NCBI GenBank assembly: GCA_001898855.1
Contig: MKVN01000036.1
Coordinates: 9,820 to 56,041, forward strand
DNA length: 46,222 bases
Source of the DNA: Micrococcales bacterium 73-13
Lineage (GTDB): Bacteria > Actinomycetota > Actinomycetes > Actinomycetales > Microbacteriaceae
Reading direction: 5' to 3'
This document shows positions 10,880 to 19,481 of the stretch, one piece after another (the first letter of the stretch is position 1; every line of letters begins with the position of its first letter). Position numbers and translations under genes: made by a program. A model generated the notes under the pieces. That model ran no database searches. It was not told the origin of the DNA and saw only the letters and a program-made list of their open reading frames with translations.

Positions 10880-11887
10880 CTACCGCTCCGACCGCTCCGG
10901 CCTCTCCGGCGCGAAGAGCATCCGGGTCAGCAGGAGCAGCATCAGGGCGACCGCCCCGACGGCGGGGAGCGCGGCCCACCACCAGCCGACGAAGACGCCG
11001 AGCAGCACGCCGACCGTGATCGCGAGGATCCACAGCACGGCGGTGTAGATGCCGAAGCGCGCGGCGGCGTTCGGGTCGCGCTCGAAGCGGTCGCCCGGGT
11101 GCCGCCGCCTCGCGGCGCCGTCGCCGTGCGCCTGCTCGGCGCCGTGCGTCCAGGCCTGCTCGGCCCCGCGCATCCAGGCCTGCTCGGCCTCGCGCGCCCA
11201 GGGCTTCCGCCGGTTGGTCATGCCGGCCCCGAGACCCGCGAGGACCGCGATGCCGACGACGATGCCGACGGCCCCGAGCACGAGCCAGAGCCAGAGCGGC
11301 AGCGGCGGCGCCCAGCACAGCGCGATCGCACCGGCTCCGGCCAGCAGCACGCCGAGGCCCACGCCCATCCCGATCGCGCGTCCGCGCGCCATCGGGTAGC
11401 TCGTCGAGGTCTCCTGCTGCAGCGAGTCGGCGGTGACGAAGCCGATGCAGCACGCGAACACGGCCATCAGCAGCACGGGGATCAGCGGGCTGAGCGCGTC
11501 CGGCGCCGGCGCCTGCGGCGCGAGGGCGGCGAGCACGATCGACGCGGCGAGCGCGAGCGCGCCGACGATCGGGAGCACCGTCGCACGGATGACGAAGGCG
11601 GGGCGGTGCCGCACGCGGTGGCGCGCCCACTGGTCGACGGGGGAGTCCTCGCCCGCGAGGTCCTCCAGGGCCTCGTCGAGGAACGACCGGAAGTCGCCGA
11701 CCTGGGCGAACGCGCGCCGGGCGGCCTCGTCGGGCGCGAGGCCGGCGGCCTCCAGCTCCTCGACCCGGGCGACGAGGCTCGCGCGCAGCTCCTCCTTGAG
11801 GTCCTGGGTCGTCGGCGTCGCCGGGACTCCGGCGAAGGCCTCGTCGAGGAGGCGGTGGATGGCGAGGTTCGCGGTCATGGTCGTCAT
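10880..11887 (-). CDS. Permease-prefix (HAAS-type) multi-pass membrane protein
   Basis: Membrane protein of unknown job, paired with the PadR regulator upstream. Residues 5-90 form a soluble helical domain (LLDEAFAGVPAT, LKEELRASLVARVEELEAAGL, FRSFLDEALEDLAG) of the type often found next to PadR genes. About six hydrophobic helices follow (about 100-123, 133-153, 172-192, 195-220, 275-300, 305-325). Between the fourth and fifth is a polar insert with three imperfect copies of an eight-residue unit (REAEQAWM, RGAEQAWT, HGAEQAHG). The ATG is 16 nt downstream of padR, so the pair is one operon. A second ATG three codons later is possible. In known systems such proteins are controlled by the PadR partner; here that is inferred. 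Confidence 0.78.
   Translation of the reverse strand: MTTMTANLAIHRLLDEAFAGVPATPTTQDLKEELRASLVARVEELEAAGLAPDEAARRAFAQVGDFRSFLDEALEDLAGEDSPVDQWARHRVRHRPAFVIRATVLPIVGALALAASIVLAALAPQAPAPDALSPLIPVLLMAVFACCIGFVTADSLQQETSTSYPMARGRAIGMGVGLGVLLAGAGAIALCWAPPLPLWLWLVLGAVGIVVGIAVLAGLGAGMTNRRKPWAREAEQAWMRGAEQAWTHGAEQAHGDGAARRRHPGDRFERDPNAAARFGIYTAVLWILAITVGVLLGVFVGWWWAALPAVGAVALMLLLLTRMLFAPERPERSER
11129..11200. repeat. Three tandem 24-bp repeats inside the permease-prefix gene
   Basis: Units 11129-11152, 11153-11176 and 11177-11200 share GCCTGCTCGG and differ at a few bases. They keep the reading frame and encode the AEQAW-containing cytoplasmic insert. Length variation by slippage is likely. Confidence 0.85.
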
Positions 11888-11902
11888 GGCTCCGTCGTTC
11901 TC

Positions 11903-12253
11903 TCAGTCCCGGCTGCCCAGGAGCGTGTCGATGATGTCCCTCGTGGCGCGCCAGGCGCCGACGTTGCGGCGGAACACGGCGCGCCCGGCGTCCGTGATCC
12001 GGTAGTACTTGCGGCGACCGCCCTGGGTCTCGTCGCCCCAGTAGGCCTCGACCAGGCCGTCCTTCTCGAGGCGGCGGTAGGCGGCGTAGAGCGTCGCCTC
12101 CTTGATCTCGTGATCACCGCCCGCCGCGTCCCGGATCGCCTTGTAGATCTCGAAGCCGTAGCGGTCGCGGCGCTGCAGGACGCCGAGCACGATCGTGTCG
12201 GTGTGGCCTCGCAGGAGGTCCGACGCGAAGGCGTCGCCCAGCTCTTCTGTCAC
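11903..12253 (-). CDS. PadR-family transcriptional regulator
   Basis: Winged-helix repressor, probably of its own operon. The 116-residue protein has the family layout: LGVLQRRDRYGFEIYKAI helix, the recognition region EATLYAAYRRLEKDGLVEAYWGD, the wing GGRRKYYRIT and a C-terminal dimerisation helix. The start is GTG at 12253-12251, exactly 7 nt after TATAGT, so the mRNA is probably leaderless. The promoter carries a 9-bp inverted repeat that fits a PadR operator. The permease-prefix gene follows after a short gap. Signal molecule unknown. Confidence 0.92.
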   Translation of the reverse strand: MTEELGDAFASDLLRGHTDTIVLGVLQRRDRYGFEIYKAIRDAAGGDHEIKEATLYAAYRRLEKDGLVEAYWGDETQGGRRKYYRITDAGRAVFRRNVGAWRATRDIIDTLLGSRD

Positions 12254-12254
12254 G

Positions 12255-12283
12255 TCAGGTACTATAACAGATCAAGTACCTGA
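12255..12283 (-). promoter_or_regulatory. padR promoter and probable autoregulatory operator
   Basis: TCAGGTACT (12255-12263) and AGTACCTGA (12275-12283) form a perfect 9-bp inverted repeat with an 11-bp spacer. On the minus strand the repeat overlaps -10 TATAGT and reaches nearly to a -35-like TTGCAT with 16-bp spacing. A dimeric repressor bound here would block the promoter. Confidence 0.75.
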
Positions 12284-12370
12284 TGCAAGCGGGATACAAG
12301 GACCGTGCGATGCGGGTCGGCCGGCTTGTCGGCGAGCGCCAATCGAGGCGTCGATCGGTGCCAGGATCGC

Positions 12371-12376
12371 TACAGT
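12371..12376 (+). promoter_or_regulatory. -10 hexamer for leaderless acyl-CoA dehydrogenase gene
   Basis: TACAGT ends 6 nt before the GTG at 12383 and supports that start over upstream in-frame alternatives. Confidence 0.5.
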
Positions 12377-12382
12377 CGCCTG

Positions 12383-14110
12383 GTGACCGACTACCGCCCG
12401 CCCGTCTCCGACATCGTGTTCGCCCTCCGGGTCGCCGGCTACGACCGGCTCGTCGAGCTCGAGGCCTTCGAGCACGCCGATCTCGACACCGTCGCCGGGA
12501 TGCTCGAGGAGGCGGGCGACTTCGTCGCGAAGGTCGTCGCGCCGACGAACCGCGACGGCGACCGCATCGGCGCGGTGCACCACCCGGACGGCACGGTCAC
12601 CACCCCGGACAGCTTCAAGCCCGCCTACGACCGCCTGGTCGACTCCGGCTGGCTGACCGTGCCCTACCCGGAGGAGTGGGGCGGCGGCGCCTTCCCCGGC
12701 GCCATCGGCTTCGCCATCCAGGAGCTCGTGCAGTCCTCGAACATGGCGTTCTCCCTCGGCCCGCTGCTGACCCACGGCTTCCTCGACGCCTTCCTCGCCT
12801 ACGCCTCCGACGAGCTGAAGGCGACCTACGTCGAGAAGATGGTCACCGGCCGCTGGATGGGCACGATGAACCTCACCGAGCCGCAGGCCGGCACCGACGT
12901 CGGCGCGCTCACGACCAGGGCCGTGCCGAACGGCGACGGCAGCTACGCGATCACCGGCCAGAAGATCTTCATCACCTGGGGCGAGCACGACCTCACGGAG
13001 AACATCGTCCACCTCGTCCTCGCCCGCACGCCGGGCGCGCCGGCCGGCACCAAGGGCATCTCGCTGTTCGTCGTCCCGAAGCTCCTGCCCGACGAGCACG
13101 GCGACCCCGGCGCGCGGAACGCGCTGGAGTGCATCGGCATCGAGGAGAAGCTCGGCATCCACGGCTCGCCGACCTGCACCATGGCCTACGACGGCGCGAC
13201 CGGCTGGCTCGTCGGCGAGGAGCTCGGCGGGATGCGCGCGATGTTCGTGATGATGAACGTCGCACGGCTCTCCGTCGGCATGCAGGGCCTCTCCCAGTCG
13301 GTCCGCGCCCACCAGCAGTCGGTCGAGTACGCGAAGGAGCGCGTGCAGGGGCGCACCGTCACCGGCGAGGCGACCATCATCGGCCACCCCGACGTCCGGC
13401 GCATGCTCATGACCCAGCGGTCGACGATCGAGGCGCTGCGCGGCCTGCTGCTGCTGAACGCGGTGCAGATCGACCTCGCCCACCACCACCCGGACGCCGC
13501 CGTGCGCGAGCGCGCCGAGGAGCTCGCCGGCCTGCTCACCCCGATCAGCAAGGCCTGGGGCACCGATCTCGGCGTCGAGAACGCGTCGATCGACATCCAG
13601 GTGCACGGGGGCCACGGCTACATCGAGGAGACCGGCGCGGCGCAGTTCTGGCGCGACGCGCGGATCTCGCCGATCTACGAGGGCACCAACGGCGTCCAGG
13701 CGGCGGACCTGGTGGCCCGCAAGCTGCCGGTGCGGGACGGGCGGTCGTTCCTGGAGTTCGTCGCCGAGCTCGAGGGGATCCTGCCGGAGCTGCGCGAGCG
13801 GGGTCACGCGGCCCTCGCGGACAGGCTCGCGGCGAGCCTGTCCGGCCTGCGCGAGACGACCGGCTGGATGCTGCGGACCGGGGCCGAGGGCGACGCGGCC
13901 TCGGTGCTCGCCGGCTCCGCGCCCTACCTGCGGATGTGGGCGCTGAACGTCGGCGCCTGGGTGCTCGCCAGGGGCGCGCTCGTCTCCGACGGCGACGCCG
14001 AGCGGGTGGCGCTCGCGGAGTTCTTCGCCGCGCAGCTGCTGCCGGAGGCGGGGGCGCTCGCCGCCGCCGCGACGGCCGGCTTCGCGTCGCTGGCGGCCTA
14101 CCGGTTCTGA
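12383..14110 (+). CDS. Acyl-CoA dehydrogenase, DmdC-like
   Basis: FAD-dependent oxidation of an acyl-CoA to the enoyl-CoA; this subfamily includes methylmercaptopropionyl-CoA dehydrogenases, but the substrate here is unknown. The 575-residue protein has the subfamily N-terminal extension (YRPPVSDIVFAL), the helical domain, the beta-domain motif TEPQAGTDVG, a KIFITWGEHD segment, and the catalytic Glu in IYEGTNGVQA. It ends with the extra C-terminal helical domain of DmdC-type enzymes. The GTG start matches the conserved N-terminus and the -10 spacing. No thioesterase, ETF or CoA-ligase genes are nearby. It is divergent from padR but outside its operator, so co-regulation is uncertain. Confidence 0.9.
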   Translation: MTDYRPPVSDIVFALRVAGYDRLVELEAFEHADLDTVAGMLEEAGDFVAKVVAPTNRDGDRIGAVHHPDGTVTTPDSFKPAYDRLVDSGWLTVPYPEEWGGGAFPGAIGFAIQELVQSSNMAFSLGPLLTHGFLDAFLAYASDELKATYVEKMVTGRWMGTMNLTEPQAGTDVGALTTRAVPNGDGSYAITGQKIFITWGEHDLTENIVHLVLARTPGAPAGTKGISLFVVPKLLPDEHGDPGARNALECIGIEEKLGIHGSPTCTMAYDGATGWLVGEELGGMRAMFVMMNVARLSVGMQGLSQSVRAHQQSVEYAKERVQGRTVTGEATIIGHPDVRRMLMTQRSTIEALRGLLLLNAVQIDLAHHHPDAAVRERAEELAGLLTPISKAWGTDLGVENASIDIQVHGGHGYIEETGAAQFWRDARISPIYEGTNGVQAADLVARKLPVRDGRSFLEFVAELEGILPELRERGHAALADRLAASLSGLRETTGWMLRTGAEGDAASVLAGSAPYLRMWALNVGAWVLARGALVSDGDAERVALAEFFAAQLLPEAGALAAAATAGFASLAAYRF

Positions 14111-14169
14111 GCCGCGCCGTCGCGCCGTCGACCGGGCCGGCCGGACCGGTCCGCGGGACGGGCCCGCGC

Positions 14170-14175
14170 GATACT
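14170..14175 (+). promoter_or_regulatory. -10 hexamer for leaderless hemW
   Basis: GATACT lies 6 nt before the hemW ATG; the same hexamer and spacing precede recO and uppS. Confidence 0.5.
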
Positions 14176-14181
14176 TGACCC

Positions 14182-15405
14182 ATGCCCAGCGCCCTGCCCG
14201 ACGGCGAGCCCGCGCCGCCCGACGGCTCGCTGCCGGCCGGCGTGCTCGAGGGCGCGGCGGAGCGCGCGTTCGGCGTGTATCTGCACGTGCCGTTCTGCCG
14301 GGTGCGCTGCGGCTACTGCGACTTCAACACCTACACCGCGACCGAGCTGCAGGGCGCCCGGCAGGAGGACTTCGCCGCGCAGGCGGTCGCCGAGGTCCGG
14401 TTCGCGCGCGGCGTGCTCGACCGGGCCGGCCTGCCGTCCCGACCGGCGAGCACCGTCTTCTTCGGCGGCGGCACGCCGACGCTGCTGCCGACCGCCGACC
14501 TCGCCCGGATGCTCGACGCGGTCCGCGACGCGTTCTCGCTCGCCGACGGCGCCGAGGTGACGACCGAGGCGAACCCCGACTCGGTCGACCGCGAGGCCCT
14601 GCTGCGGCTCGCCGACGCGGGCGTCACCCGGATCAGCCTCGGCATGCAGTCGGCCGTGCCCCGCGTGCTCGCGGTGCTCGACCGCACCCACGATCCGGCG
14701 CGCATCCCCCTCGTCGTCGGCTGGGCGAGGGAGGCGGGCCTCGCCGTCAGCCTCGACCTCATCCACGGCGCGCCGGGGGAGACGCTCGATGACTGGCTGG
14801 AGAGCCTGCGCGCCGCGCTCGGCCTGGAGCCGGATCACGTCTCGGCCTATGCGCTCATCGTCGAGGAGGGCACCCGGCTCGCCGCGCGGATCCGCCGCGG
14901 CGAGCTGCCGGCGCCGGACGACGACCTGCAGGCGGAGATGTACGAGGCGGCCGACGAGCTGCTCGGCGCCGCGGGCTACGCCTGGTACGAGGTCTCCAAC
15001 TGGGCGCGCACACCCGCGGACCGCTCCCGGCACAACCTCGCCTACTGGACCGGCGAGGACTGGTGGGGCGTCGGCCCCGGCGCGCACAGCCACGTCGGCG
15101 GCGTCCGCTGGTGGAACGTCAAGCACCCCGGCGCCTACGCCCGGCGGATCGCGGACGGCGCGTCCCCGGCGCAGGCCCGCGAGCGGCTCGACGCGGCCGC
15201 CCGGGTGCAGGAGGAGCTGCTGCTGCGGACCCGGATCGCCGACGGCTACCCGATCGAGCGGCTCGGGGATGCCGGTCGCCGCGCCGTCGCCGGTCTCATC
15301 GCGGACGGGCTCGTCGACGGCGCTGAGGCGATCCGCGGCCGGCTCGTGCCGACCCTGCGCGGACGGCTGCTGGCCGATCTGGTCGTGCGCACCCTCGCCG
15401 ACTGA
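14182..15405 (+). CDS. hemW: Radical SAM protein HemW (coproporphyrinogen III oxidase-like)
   Basis: Radical-SAM protein thought to handle or insert heme; related to HemN but usually not a coproporphyrinogen oxidase. The 407-residue protein has the cluster motif C39-x3-C43-x2-C46 followed by Asp-Phe (CGYCDFN), the FFGGGTPTLL segment, the TTEANPDS and ISLGMQS segments, and the C-terminal HemN region with LAYWTGEDWWGVGPGAHSHV. The lack of an extra HemN-type N-terminal region and the position between lepA and hrcA support HemW. A strong hairpin terminator follows. Confidence 0.93.
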   Translation: MPSALPDGEPAPPDGSLPAGVLEGAAERAFGVYLHVPFCRVRCGYCDFNTYTATELQGARQEDFAAQAVAEVRFARGVLDRAGLPSRPASTVFFGGGTPTLLPTADLARMLDAVRDAFSLADGAEVTTEANPDSVDREALLRLADAGVTRISLGMQSAVPRVLAVLDRTHDPARIPLVVGWAREAGLAVSLDLIHGAPGETLDDWLESLRAALGLEPDHVSAYALIVEEGTRLAARIRRGELPAPDDDLQAEMYEAADELLGAAGYAWYEVSNWARTPADRSRHNLAYWTGEDWWGVGPGAHSHVGGVRWWNVKHPGAYARRIADGASPAQARERLDAAARVQEELLLRTRIADGYPIERLGDAGRRAVAGLIADGLVDGAEAIRGRLVPTLRGRLLADLVVRTLAD

Positions 15406-15422
15406 GGGCGCCCGCGGACACG

Positions 15423-15459
15423 CGAACGGGGCGGGCCACCCGCGCGCCCGCCCCGTTCG
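15423..15459. terminator. Terminator hairpin after hemW
   Basis: Perfect 13-bp inverted repeat (15423-15435 with 15447-15459, 11-nt loop) between the convergent hemW and the DUF4870-like gene, likely serving both directions. Confidence 0.8.
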
Positions 15460-15468
15460 GACGTATGA

Positions 15469-15972
15469 CTACTTGATGAAGCGGATGTTGAAGGGGTAGC
15501 GGTAGGAGCCGCCGGCGGCGACCGTCGACTTGCCCTTCAGACCCCAGATCAGCGCGACGACGAAGATGCCGACGATGATCAGCCACTGCAGCAGCGGGAA
15601 GATCCACCAGCCGCCCCAGCCGGCGCTGAAGCCGTTGACCCAGTCGAAGCGCGGCCCGGTGACGCCGGTGAGGATGCCGAAGACGATGTTGACGATGATC
15701 GTCGCCGCGGCGACCACGATGCCGAAGTTCAGCGCCTCCTTGCCCTCGTGGTTGACGCGCTGGCCGCGCTGCCGGAAGACCAGCCAGATGATGAGCGGGC
15801 CGATGAACGCCGCCCAGCCGAGGCAGGCCAGCACGTAGGCCCAGCCGGAGTAGGAGATGTCCTGCTCGACGGTCAGCGGCGCAGCCGGCTGCGGCTGAGG
15901 CTGCTGAGCGCCCGGCTGATACTGCGGCTGCTGCGGCGGGATGTTCGGGTCGGCGGGGGGTGGGGTTGTCAT
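15469..15972 (-). CDS. DUF4870-like small membrane protein
   Basis: Unknown function. The 167-residue protein has a Pro/Gln-rich N-terminal tail (residues 4-33) and then three to four hydrophobic helices: one with YVLACLGWAAFIGPLIIWLVF, a second around NFGIVVAAATIIVNIVFGIL, and a third around LLQWLIIVGIFVVALIWG. The segment VNHEGKEALNF between the first and second helices is the characteristic sequence of the family. The ATG at 15972 is preferred to the in-frame TTG three codons upstream, since TAGGTT ends 7 nt before the ATG. The gene commonly sits between hemW and hrcA in Microbacteriaceae-type genomes, from general knowledge of gene order. Confidence 0.83.
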   Translation of the reverse strand: MTTPPPADPNIPPQQPQYQPGAQQPQPQPAAPLTVEQDISYSGWAYVLACLGWAAFIGPLIIWLVFRQRGQRVNHEGKEALNFGIVVAAATIIVNIVFGILTGVTGPRFDWVNGFSAGWGGWWIFPLLQWLIIVGIFVVALIWGLKGKSTVAAGGSYRYPFNIRFIK

Positions 15973-16044
15973 GCGGAACAACCTAGTGAGGCGCTATGCC
16001 GTGCGCAACGATCGTGTAACGCCGTGTCGGGCGTGTCGCGGCGA

Positions 16045-16076
16045 TAGACTTGGCACTCTCGGGGGTCGTGTGCCAG
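16045..16076 (+). promoter_or_regulatory. hrcA promoter with CIRCE operator
   Basis: TTGGCACTC, a 9-nt spacer, then GTGTGCCAG (16050-16058 and 16068-16076) matches the CIRCE architecture TTAGCACTC-N9-GAGTGCTAA, with 8 of 9 bases in the left arm and 6 of 9 in the right. It overlaps -10 TAGACT (16045-16050), so HrcA bound here would shut off its own operon. Leader of about 55 nt with an SD. Confidence 0.8.
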
Positions 16077-16111
16077 CCGCCGACCCCGGGCCGCGGCGAG
16101 GAGAGGTGACG

Positions 16112-17134
16112 ATGGTCTCGGATCGAGGACTCGAGGTGCTGCGCGTCATCGTCGAGGACTACGTCGCCACGCGCGAGCCGGTCGGGTCCAAGTCGATCGT
16201 CGAGCGCCACGGCTTCGGCGTGTCCGCGGCGACGATCCGCAACGACATGTCGACGCTCGAGGAGGAGGGGCTGATCGCCGCGCCGCACACCTCGTCCGGC
16301 CGCATCCCCACCGACAAGGGCTATCGCGCGTTCGTCGACCAGCTCAGCGCCCTGCGCCCGCTGTCGCCGGCGCAGCGCCAGGCGATCGAGTCGTTCCTCG
16401 GGCAGGCCGTCGACCTGGACGACGTGCTCGCGCGGACGGTCCGGCTGCTCTCCCAGCTCACCAGCCAGGTCGCGGTCATCCAGTATCCGACGATGTCGAC
16501 GATGCGGGTGCGGCACGTCGAGGTGCTGCCGCTCGGCCCCAGCCGCGCGATGACCGTGCTGATCGCCGACGGCGGCCGCGTCGACCAGCGCCTGCTCGAC
16601 CTCGGCGCGCCGGTCGCCGAGGAGACGCTCGCGGAGATCGGCTCGCGGCTGAACGCGGCGGTCCAGGGCCGCACGCTGGACGAGGCGATGGTCGCGCTCG
16701 GCGCCTACGCCGACGCCGCGCCGCCGGAGCGCCGCGCCCTCGTCGACCAGCTCACGGCGGCGCTCGCGGACCAGGCGATCGGGGAGCGCCAGGACCGGCT
16801 CGTGATGGCCGGCGCGGCGAACCTCGCCCGCACCGAGCCCGACTTCCCGGGGAGCATCACGCCGGTGCTGGAGGCGATCGAGGAGCAGGTGACGCTGCTG
16901 CGGCTGTTCGGCGAGATGCAGCTCGACCAGCACGGCGTCGCGGTGCGGATCGGGCGGGAGAACGGCGCGGCCGGCCTCACCGAGACCTCGGTGCTCGCGG
17001 GCGAGTACACCACGCCCGGCGGCTCGTCCCGGGTCGGCGTGCTCGGCCCGACCCGGATGGACTACTCGACGAACATCGTCGCGGTGCGCGCCGTCGCGCG
17101 CTACCTCTCCAAGCTGCTCGGGGAGCGCGCATAG
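16112..17134 (+). CDS. hrcA: Heat-inducible transcription repressor HrcA
   Basis: Repressor of class I heat-shock genes through the CIRCE operator. The 340-residue protein has an N-terminal winged helix ([26 protein letters not shown], about 20-50), followed by the family motif [17 protein letters not shown] and the GAF-like dimerisation domain with NIAR-type segments near the C-terminus. The ATG at 16112 is chosen because the conserved start [13 protein letters not shown] follows directly and a GGAGAGG sequence lies upstream. It overlaps dnaJ by one base. Presence of a CIRCE just upstream shows autoregulation. Confidence 0.96.
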   Translation: MVSDRGLEVLRVIVEDYVATREPVGSKSIVERHGFGVSAATIRNDMSTLEEEGLIAAPHTSSGRIPTDKGYRAFVDQLSALRPLSPAQRQAIESFLGQAVDLDDVLARTVRLLSQLTSQVAVIQYPTMSTMRVRHVEVLPLGPSRAMTVLIADGGRVDQRLLDLGAPVAEETLAEIGSRLNAAVQGRTLDEAMVALGAYADAAPPERRALVDQLTAALADQAIGERQDRLVMAGAANLARTEPDFPGSITPVLEAIEEQVTLLRLFGEMQLDQHGVAVRIGRENGAAGLTETSVLAGEYTTPGGSSRVGVLGPTRMDYSTNIVAVRAVARYLSKLLGERA

Positions 17135-18255
17135 TGGCCGATCACTACGAGACCCTCGGGCTGCAGCGCGACGCCACCCAGGAGGAGATCAAGAAGGCGT
17201 ACCGGCGCCTCGCGCGCGAGCTGCACCCGGACGTGAACCCGAGCGCGGAGGCCGCCGAGCGGTTCAAGTCGGTCACCCACGCCTACGACGTGCTGAGCGA
17301 CCCCGACGCCAGGGAGAAGTACGACCTCGGCGGCTCGGGCGGCGGGGACTTCGGCTTCGGCGGCTTCGGGAGCTTCGGCGACGTCTTCGAGCAGTTCTTC
17401 AACGCGGCCGCCGGCGGCGGCGCCGGCCGCGGCCGTCCGCGCTCGCGCGCCGAGCGCGGGCAGGACGCCCTGCTGCGCGTCGAGGTGGGCCTCGAGGAGG
17501 TGCTCGCCGGCACCCGTCGAGACCTGCAGGTCACCACGGCGGTGCGCTGCGAGACCTGCGACGGCTCGTGCTGCGCGCCGGGGACCGCCCCGGTCACCTG
17601 CGACATCTGCGGTGGCACCGGGCACGTCCAGCGGCAGATGCGCTCGCTGCTCGGCACCGTCATGACCACGGCGCCGTGCGGCACCTGCCGCGGCTACGGC
17701 ACCGTCATCCCGTACCCCTGCGCGACCTGCGCGGGCGAGGGACGGGTGCGGGCGTCGCGGACGATCCCGGTGGACATCCCCGCCGGCGTCGACACCGGCG
17801 TGCGCATCCGGCTCGCCGGCGCCGGCGAGGTCGGCCCCGCCGGCGGCCCGAGCGGCGACCTGTTCGTCGAGATCACGGTCGCGCACCACGACGTCTTCAG
17901 CCGCTCCGGCGACGACCTGCTCGCGACCATCGAGGTGTCCATGACGGACGCGGTGCTCGGCGCCCAGGCGACCCTGCAGGGCCTCGACGGCGAGATCCGC
18001 CTGGACATCCCGGCGGGGGTGCAGTCCGGCGCGGCGCTCACCGCGAAGGGGCGCGGCATCGCGCACCTGCGCGGCGCCGGCCGCGGCGACCTGCGGATCG
18101 CCGTCCAGGTGCTCACGCCGCAGGGCCTCTCGTCCAAGGAGACCCAGCTCATCCAGCAGCTGCAGGCCTCGCGCCGCGACGCCGAGCCGCGGTTCACGAA
18201 GTTCAAGCAGGGGTTCTTCGCGCGACTGCGCGAGCGCTTCCACGGGGTCTTCTGA
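17134..18255 (+). CDS. dnaJ: Chaperone DnaJ
   Basis: Co-chaperone of DnaK that presents unfolded proteins and stimulates its ATPase. The 373-residue protein has a J domain (1-66) with HPD at 31-33, a short Gly/Phe region (about 68-105), a zinc domain with four Cys clusters (about 139-205) and the C-terminal substrate domains. The first cluster reads C-E-T-C-D-G-S-C, so its final Gly is replaced by Cys; the other three ([24 protein letters not shown]) are standard. GTG start overlaps the hrcA stop by one base, so translation is coupled. This is the hrcA-linked dnaJ2 type of Actinobacteria. Confidence 0.96.
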   Translation: MADHYETLGLQRDATQEEIKKAYRRLARELHPDVNPSAEAAERFKSVTHAYDVLSDPDAREKYDLGGSGGGDFGFGGFGSFGDVFEQFFNAAAGGGAGRGRPRSRAERGQDALLRVEVGLEEVLAGTRRDLQVTTAVRCETCDGSCCAPGTAPVTCDICGGTGHVQRQMRSLLGTVMTTAPCGTCRGYGTVIPYPCATCAGEGRVRASRTIPVDIPAGVDTGVRIRLAGAGEVGPAGGPSGDLFVEITVAHHDVFSRSGDDLLATIEVSMTDAVLGAQATLQGLDGEIRLDIPAGVQSGAALTAKGRGIAHLRGAGRGDLRIAVQVLTPQGLSSKETQLIQQLQASRRDAEPRFTKFKQGFFARLRERFHGVF

Positions 18256-18266
18256 GCCGCGCGGCG

Positions 18267-19106
18267 ATGGCGACGCTCTATCTCAACGAGGACCTGCATC
18301 CCGACGCGTTCGCAGTCGGTGCGCGGCTGCCGGTGTGGGGCGCCGATGCGCGGCATGCCGCGCAGGTCGCCAGGGTGCGCACGGGCGAGCGGATCGGCGT
18401 CGGCGACGGGCGGGGCCGGATCGGCTGGGGGCCGGTCGTCCACGTCGCGCAGCAGGAGGTCGCGATCGAGGTCGCCGAGCTCGCCGTCGACCCTGCGCGC
18501 CGGCCGCGGCTCATCCTCGTGCAGGCGCTCGCGAAGGGGGACCGGGACGAGCTCGCGGTGCAGGCGGCGACCGAGCTCGGGGTCGACGAGATCGTGCCGT
18601 GGCAGGCGGCGCGCTCGATCTCCCGCTGGGAGGGCCCGAAGGCGGCGAAGGCCGTCGAGCGCTGGCGCAGCGTCGTGCGCGAGGCGAGCAAGCAGGCGAT
18701 CCGGGCCACCGTCCCGGAGGTGCGGGCGCTCGCCACCACGCGGTCGCTCGCGGAGCGCCTCCGCGGGTCGGGCGGCGACGACGCGGATGCGGGCCCCGTG
18801 GCGCTCGTGCTCGAGCCCGGGGCGCAGGAGTCGCTCGCGGGGCTGCTGGTCCCGACGGGCTCGATCCGCCGCTCCGGCTCGAACGGGTCCGTCGACGACC
18901 CGCCGGGCGGGCTCGTCGGCAGGATGGGCGCGGCGGAGTCCGTCCTGCTCGTCGTCGGCCCCGAGGGCGGCATCGCCCCCGAGGAGCTGCGCGAGCTCGA
19001 GCTCGCCGGGGCGCGGCTCGTGCGGCTCGGACCCGAGGTGCTGCGCACCAGCACCGCCGGACCGGCGGCGATCGCGGCGCTGTCCGCCCTCCTCGGCCGC
19101 TGGTAG
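18267..19106 (+). CDS. rsmE: 16S rRNA (uracil1498-N3)-methyltransferase RsmE
   Basis: Methylates U1498 of 16S rRNA using S-adenosylmethionine. The 279-residue protein has a small PUA-like N-terminal domain (LYLNEDLHPDAF to about 75) and a SPOUT C-terminal domain with LVQALAKGDRDELAVQAATELGVDEIVPW, then VVGPEGGIAPEE and the knot segment RLGPEVLRTSTAGPAAI. A Gly/Ser/Asp-rich insertion lies around 155-225. The ATG 11 nt after dnaJ fits the family start. Same transcription unit as hrcA-dnaJ by spacing. Confidence 0.93.
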   Translation: MATLYLNEDLHPDAFAVGARLPVWGADARHAAQVARVRTGERIGVGDGRGRIGWGPVVHVAQQEVAIEVAELAVDPARRPRLILVQALAKGDRDELAVQAATELGVDEIVPWQAARSISRWEGPKAAKAVERWRSVVREASKQAIRATVPEVRALATTRSLAERLRGSGGDDADAGPVALVLEPGAQESLAGLLVPTGSIRRSGSNGSVDDPPGGLVGRMGAAESVLLVVGPEGGIAPEELRELELAGARLVRLGPEVLRTSTAGPAAIAALSALLGRW

Positions 19107-19117
19107 GCCGGCGTCCC

Positions 19118-19123
19118 TAGACT
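19118..19123 (+). promoter_or_regulatory. -10 hexamer for leaderless HIT gene
   Basis: TAGACT lies 7 nt before the HIT-family ATG, suggesting an internal promoter in the hrcA-era gene block. Confidence 0.4.
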
Positions 19124-19130
19124 TGTCGGC

Positions 19131-19481
19131 ATGACGAGCGTGTTCACCCGGATCATCGAGCGGGAGATCCCCGCGGACGTGGTCTACGAGGACGAGCAGG
19201 TGATCGCCTTCCGCGACATCGCGCCGCGGGCTCCCGTGCACCTGCTCGTCGTCCCGAAGTCCCCGGACTACGCGGACGTCGTCGAGCTCGCCGCCGGCGA
19301 CCCGGCGCTCCTGGCGCACCTCGTCGCCACCGCCGACGCGCTCGCGAGGGAGCACACCGGCGGCGACTTCCGGCTCGTCTTCAACACCGGGGAGGGCGCC
19401 GGCCAGACCGTCTTCCACGTCCACGCGCACCTGCTCGGGTCCCGCGCGGGCATGACCGAGGAGAGCCTTGGCGAGCTCTGA
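19131..19481 (+). CDS. HIT-family nucleotide-binding protein
   Basis: Histidine-triad purine nucleotide phosphoramidase-type protein (HinT-like). The 116-residue protein starts VFTRIIEREIPADVVYEDE, has LLVVPKSPDYADV in the middle and the triad motif H-V-H-A-H-L-L near the end (about 97-103). Length and pattern match HinT proteins. It overlaps the start of phoH by 14 nt, suggesting coupled translation. The physiological substrate is not known. Confidence 0.93.
   Translation: MTSVFTRIIEREIPADVVYEDEQVIAFRDIAPRAPVHLLVVPKSPDYADVVELAAGDPALLAHLVATADALAREHTGGDFRLVFNTGEGAGQTVFHVHAHLLGSRAGMTEESLGEL

Noticed and set aside
11129-11200. CRISPR-like repeats
   Set aside because: Units are directly abutting, in frame within a gene and have no spacers. 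No CRISPR array was seen elsewhere in the window.
17134-18255. DnaJ zinc domain broken by the Gly-to-Cys change
   Set aside because: All eight zinc Cys residues remain; only a Gly in the first cluster is replaced, so the domain should still fold.
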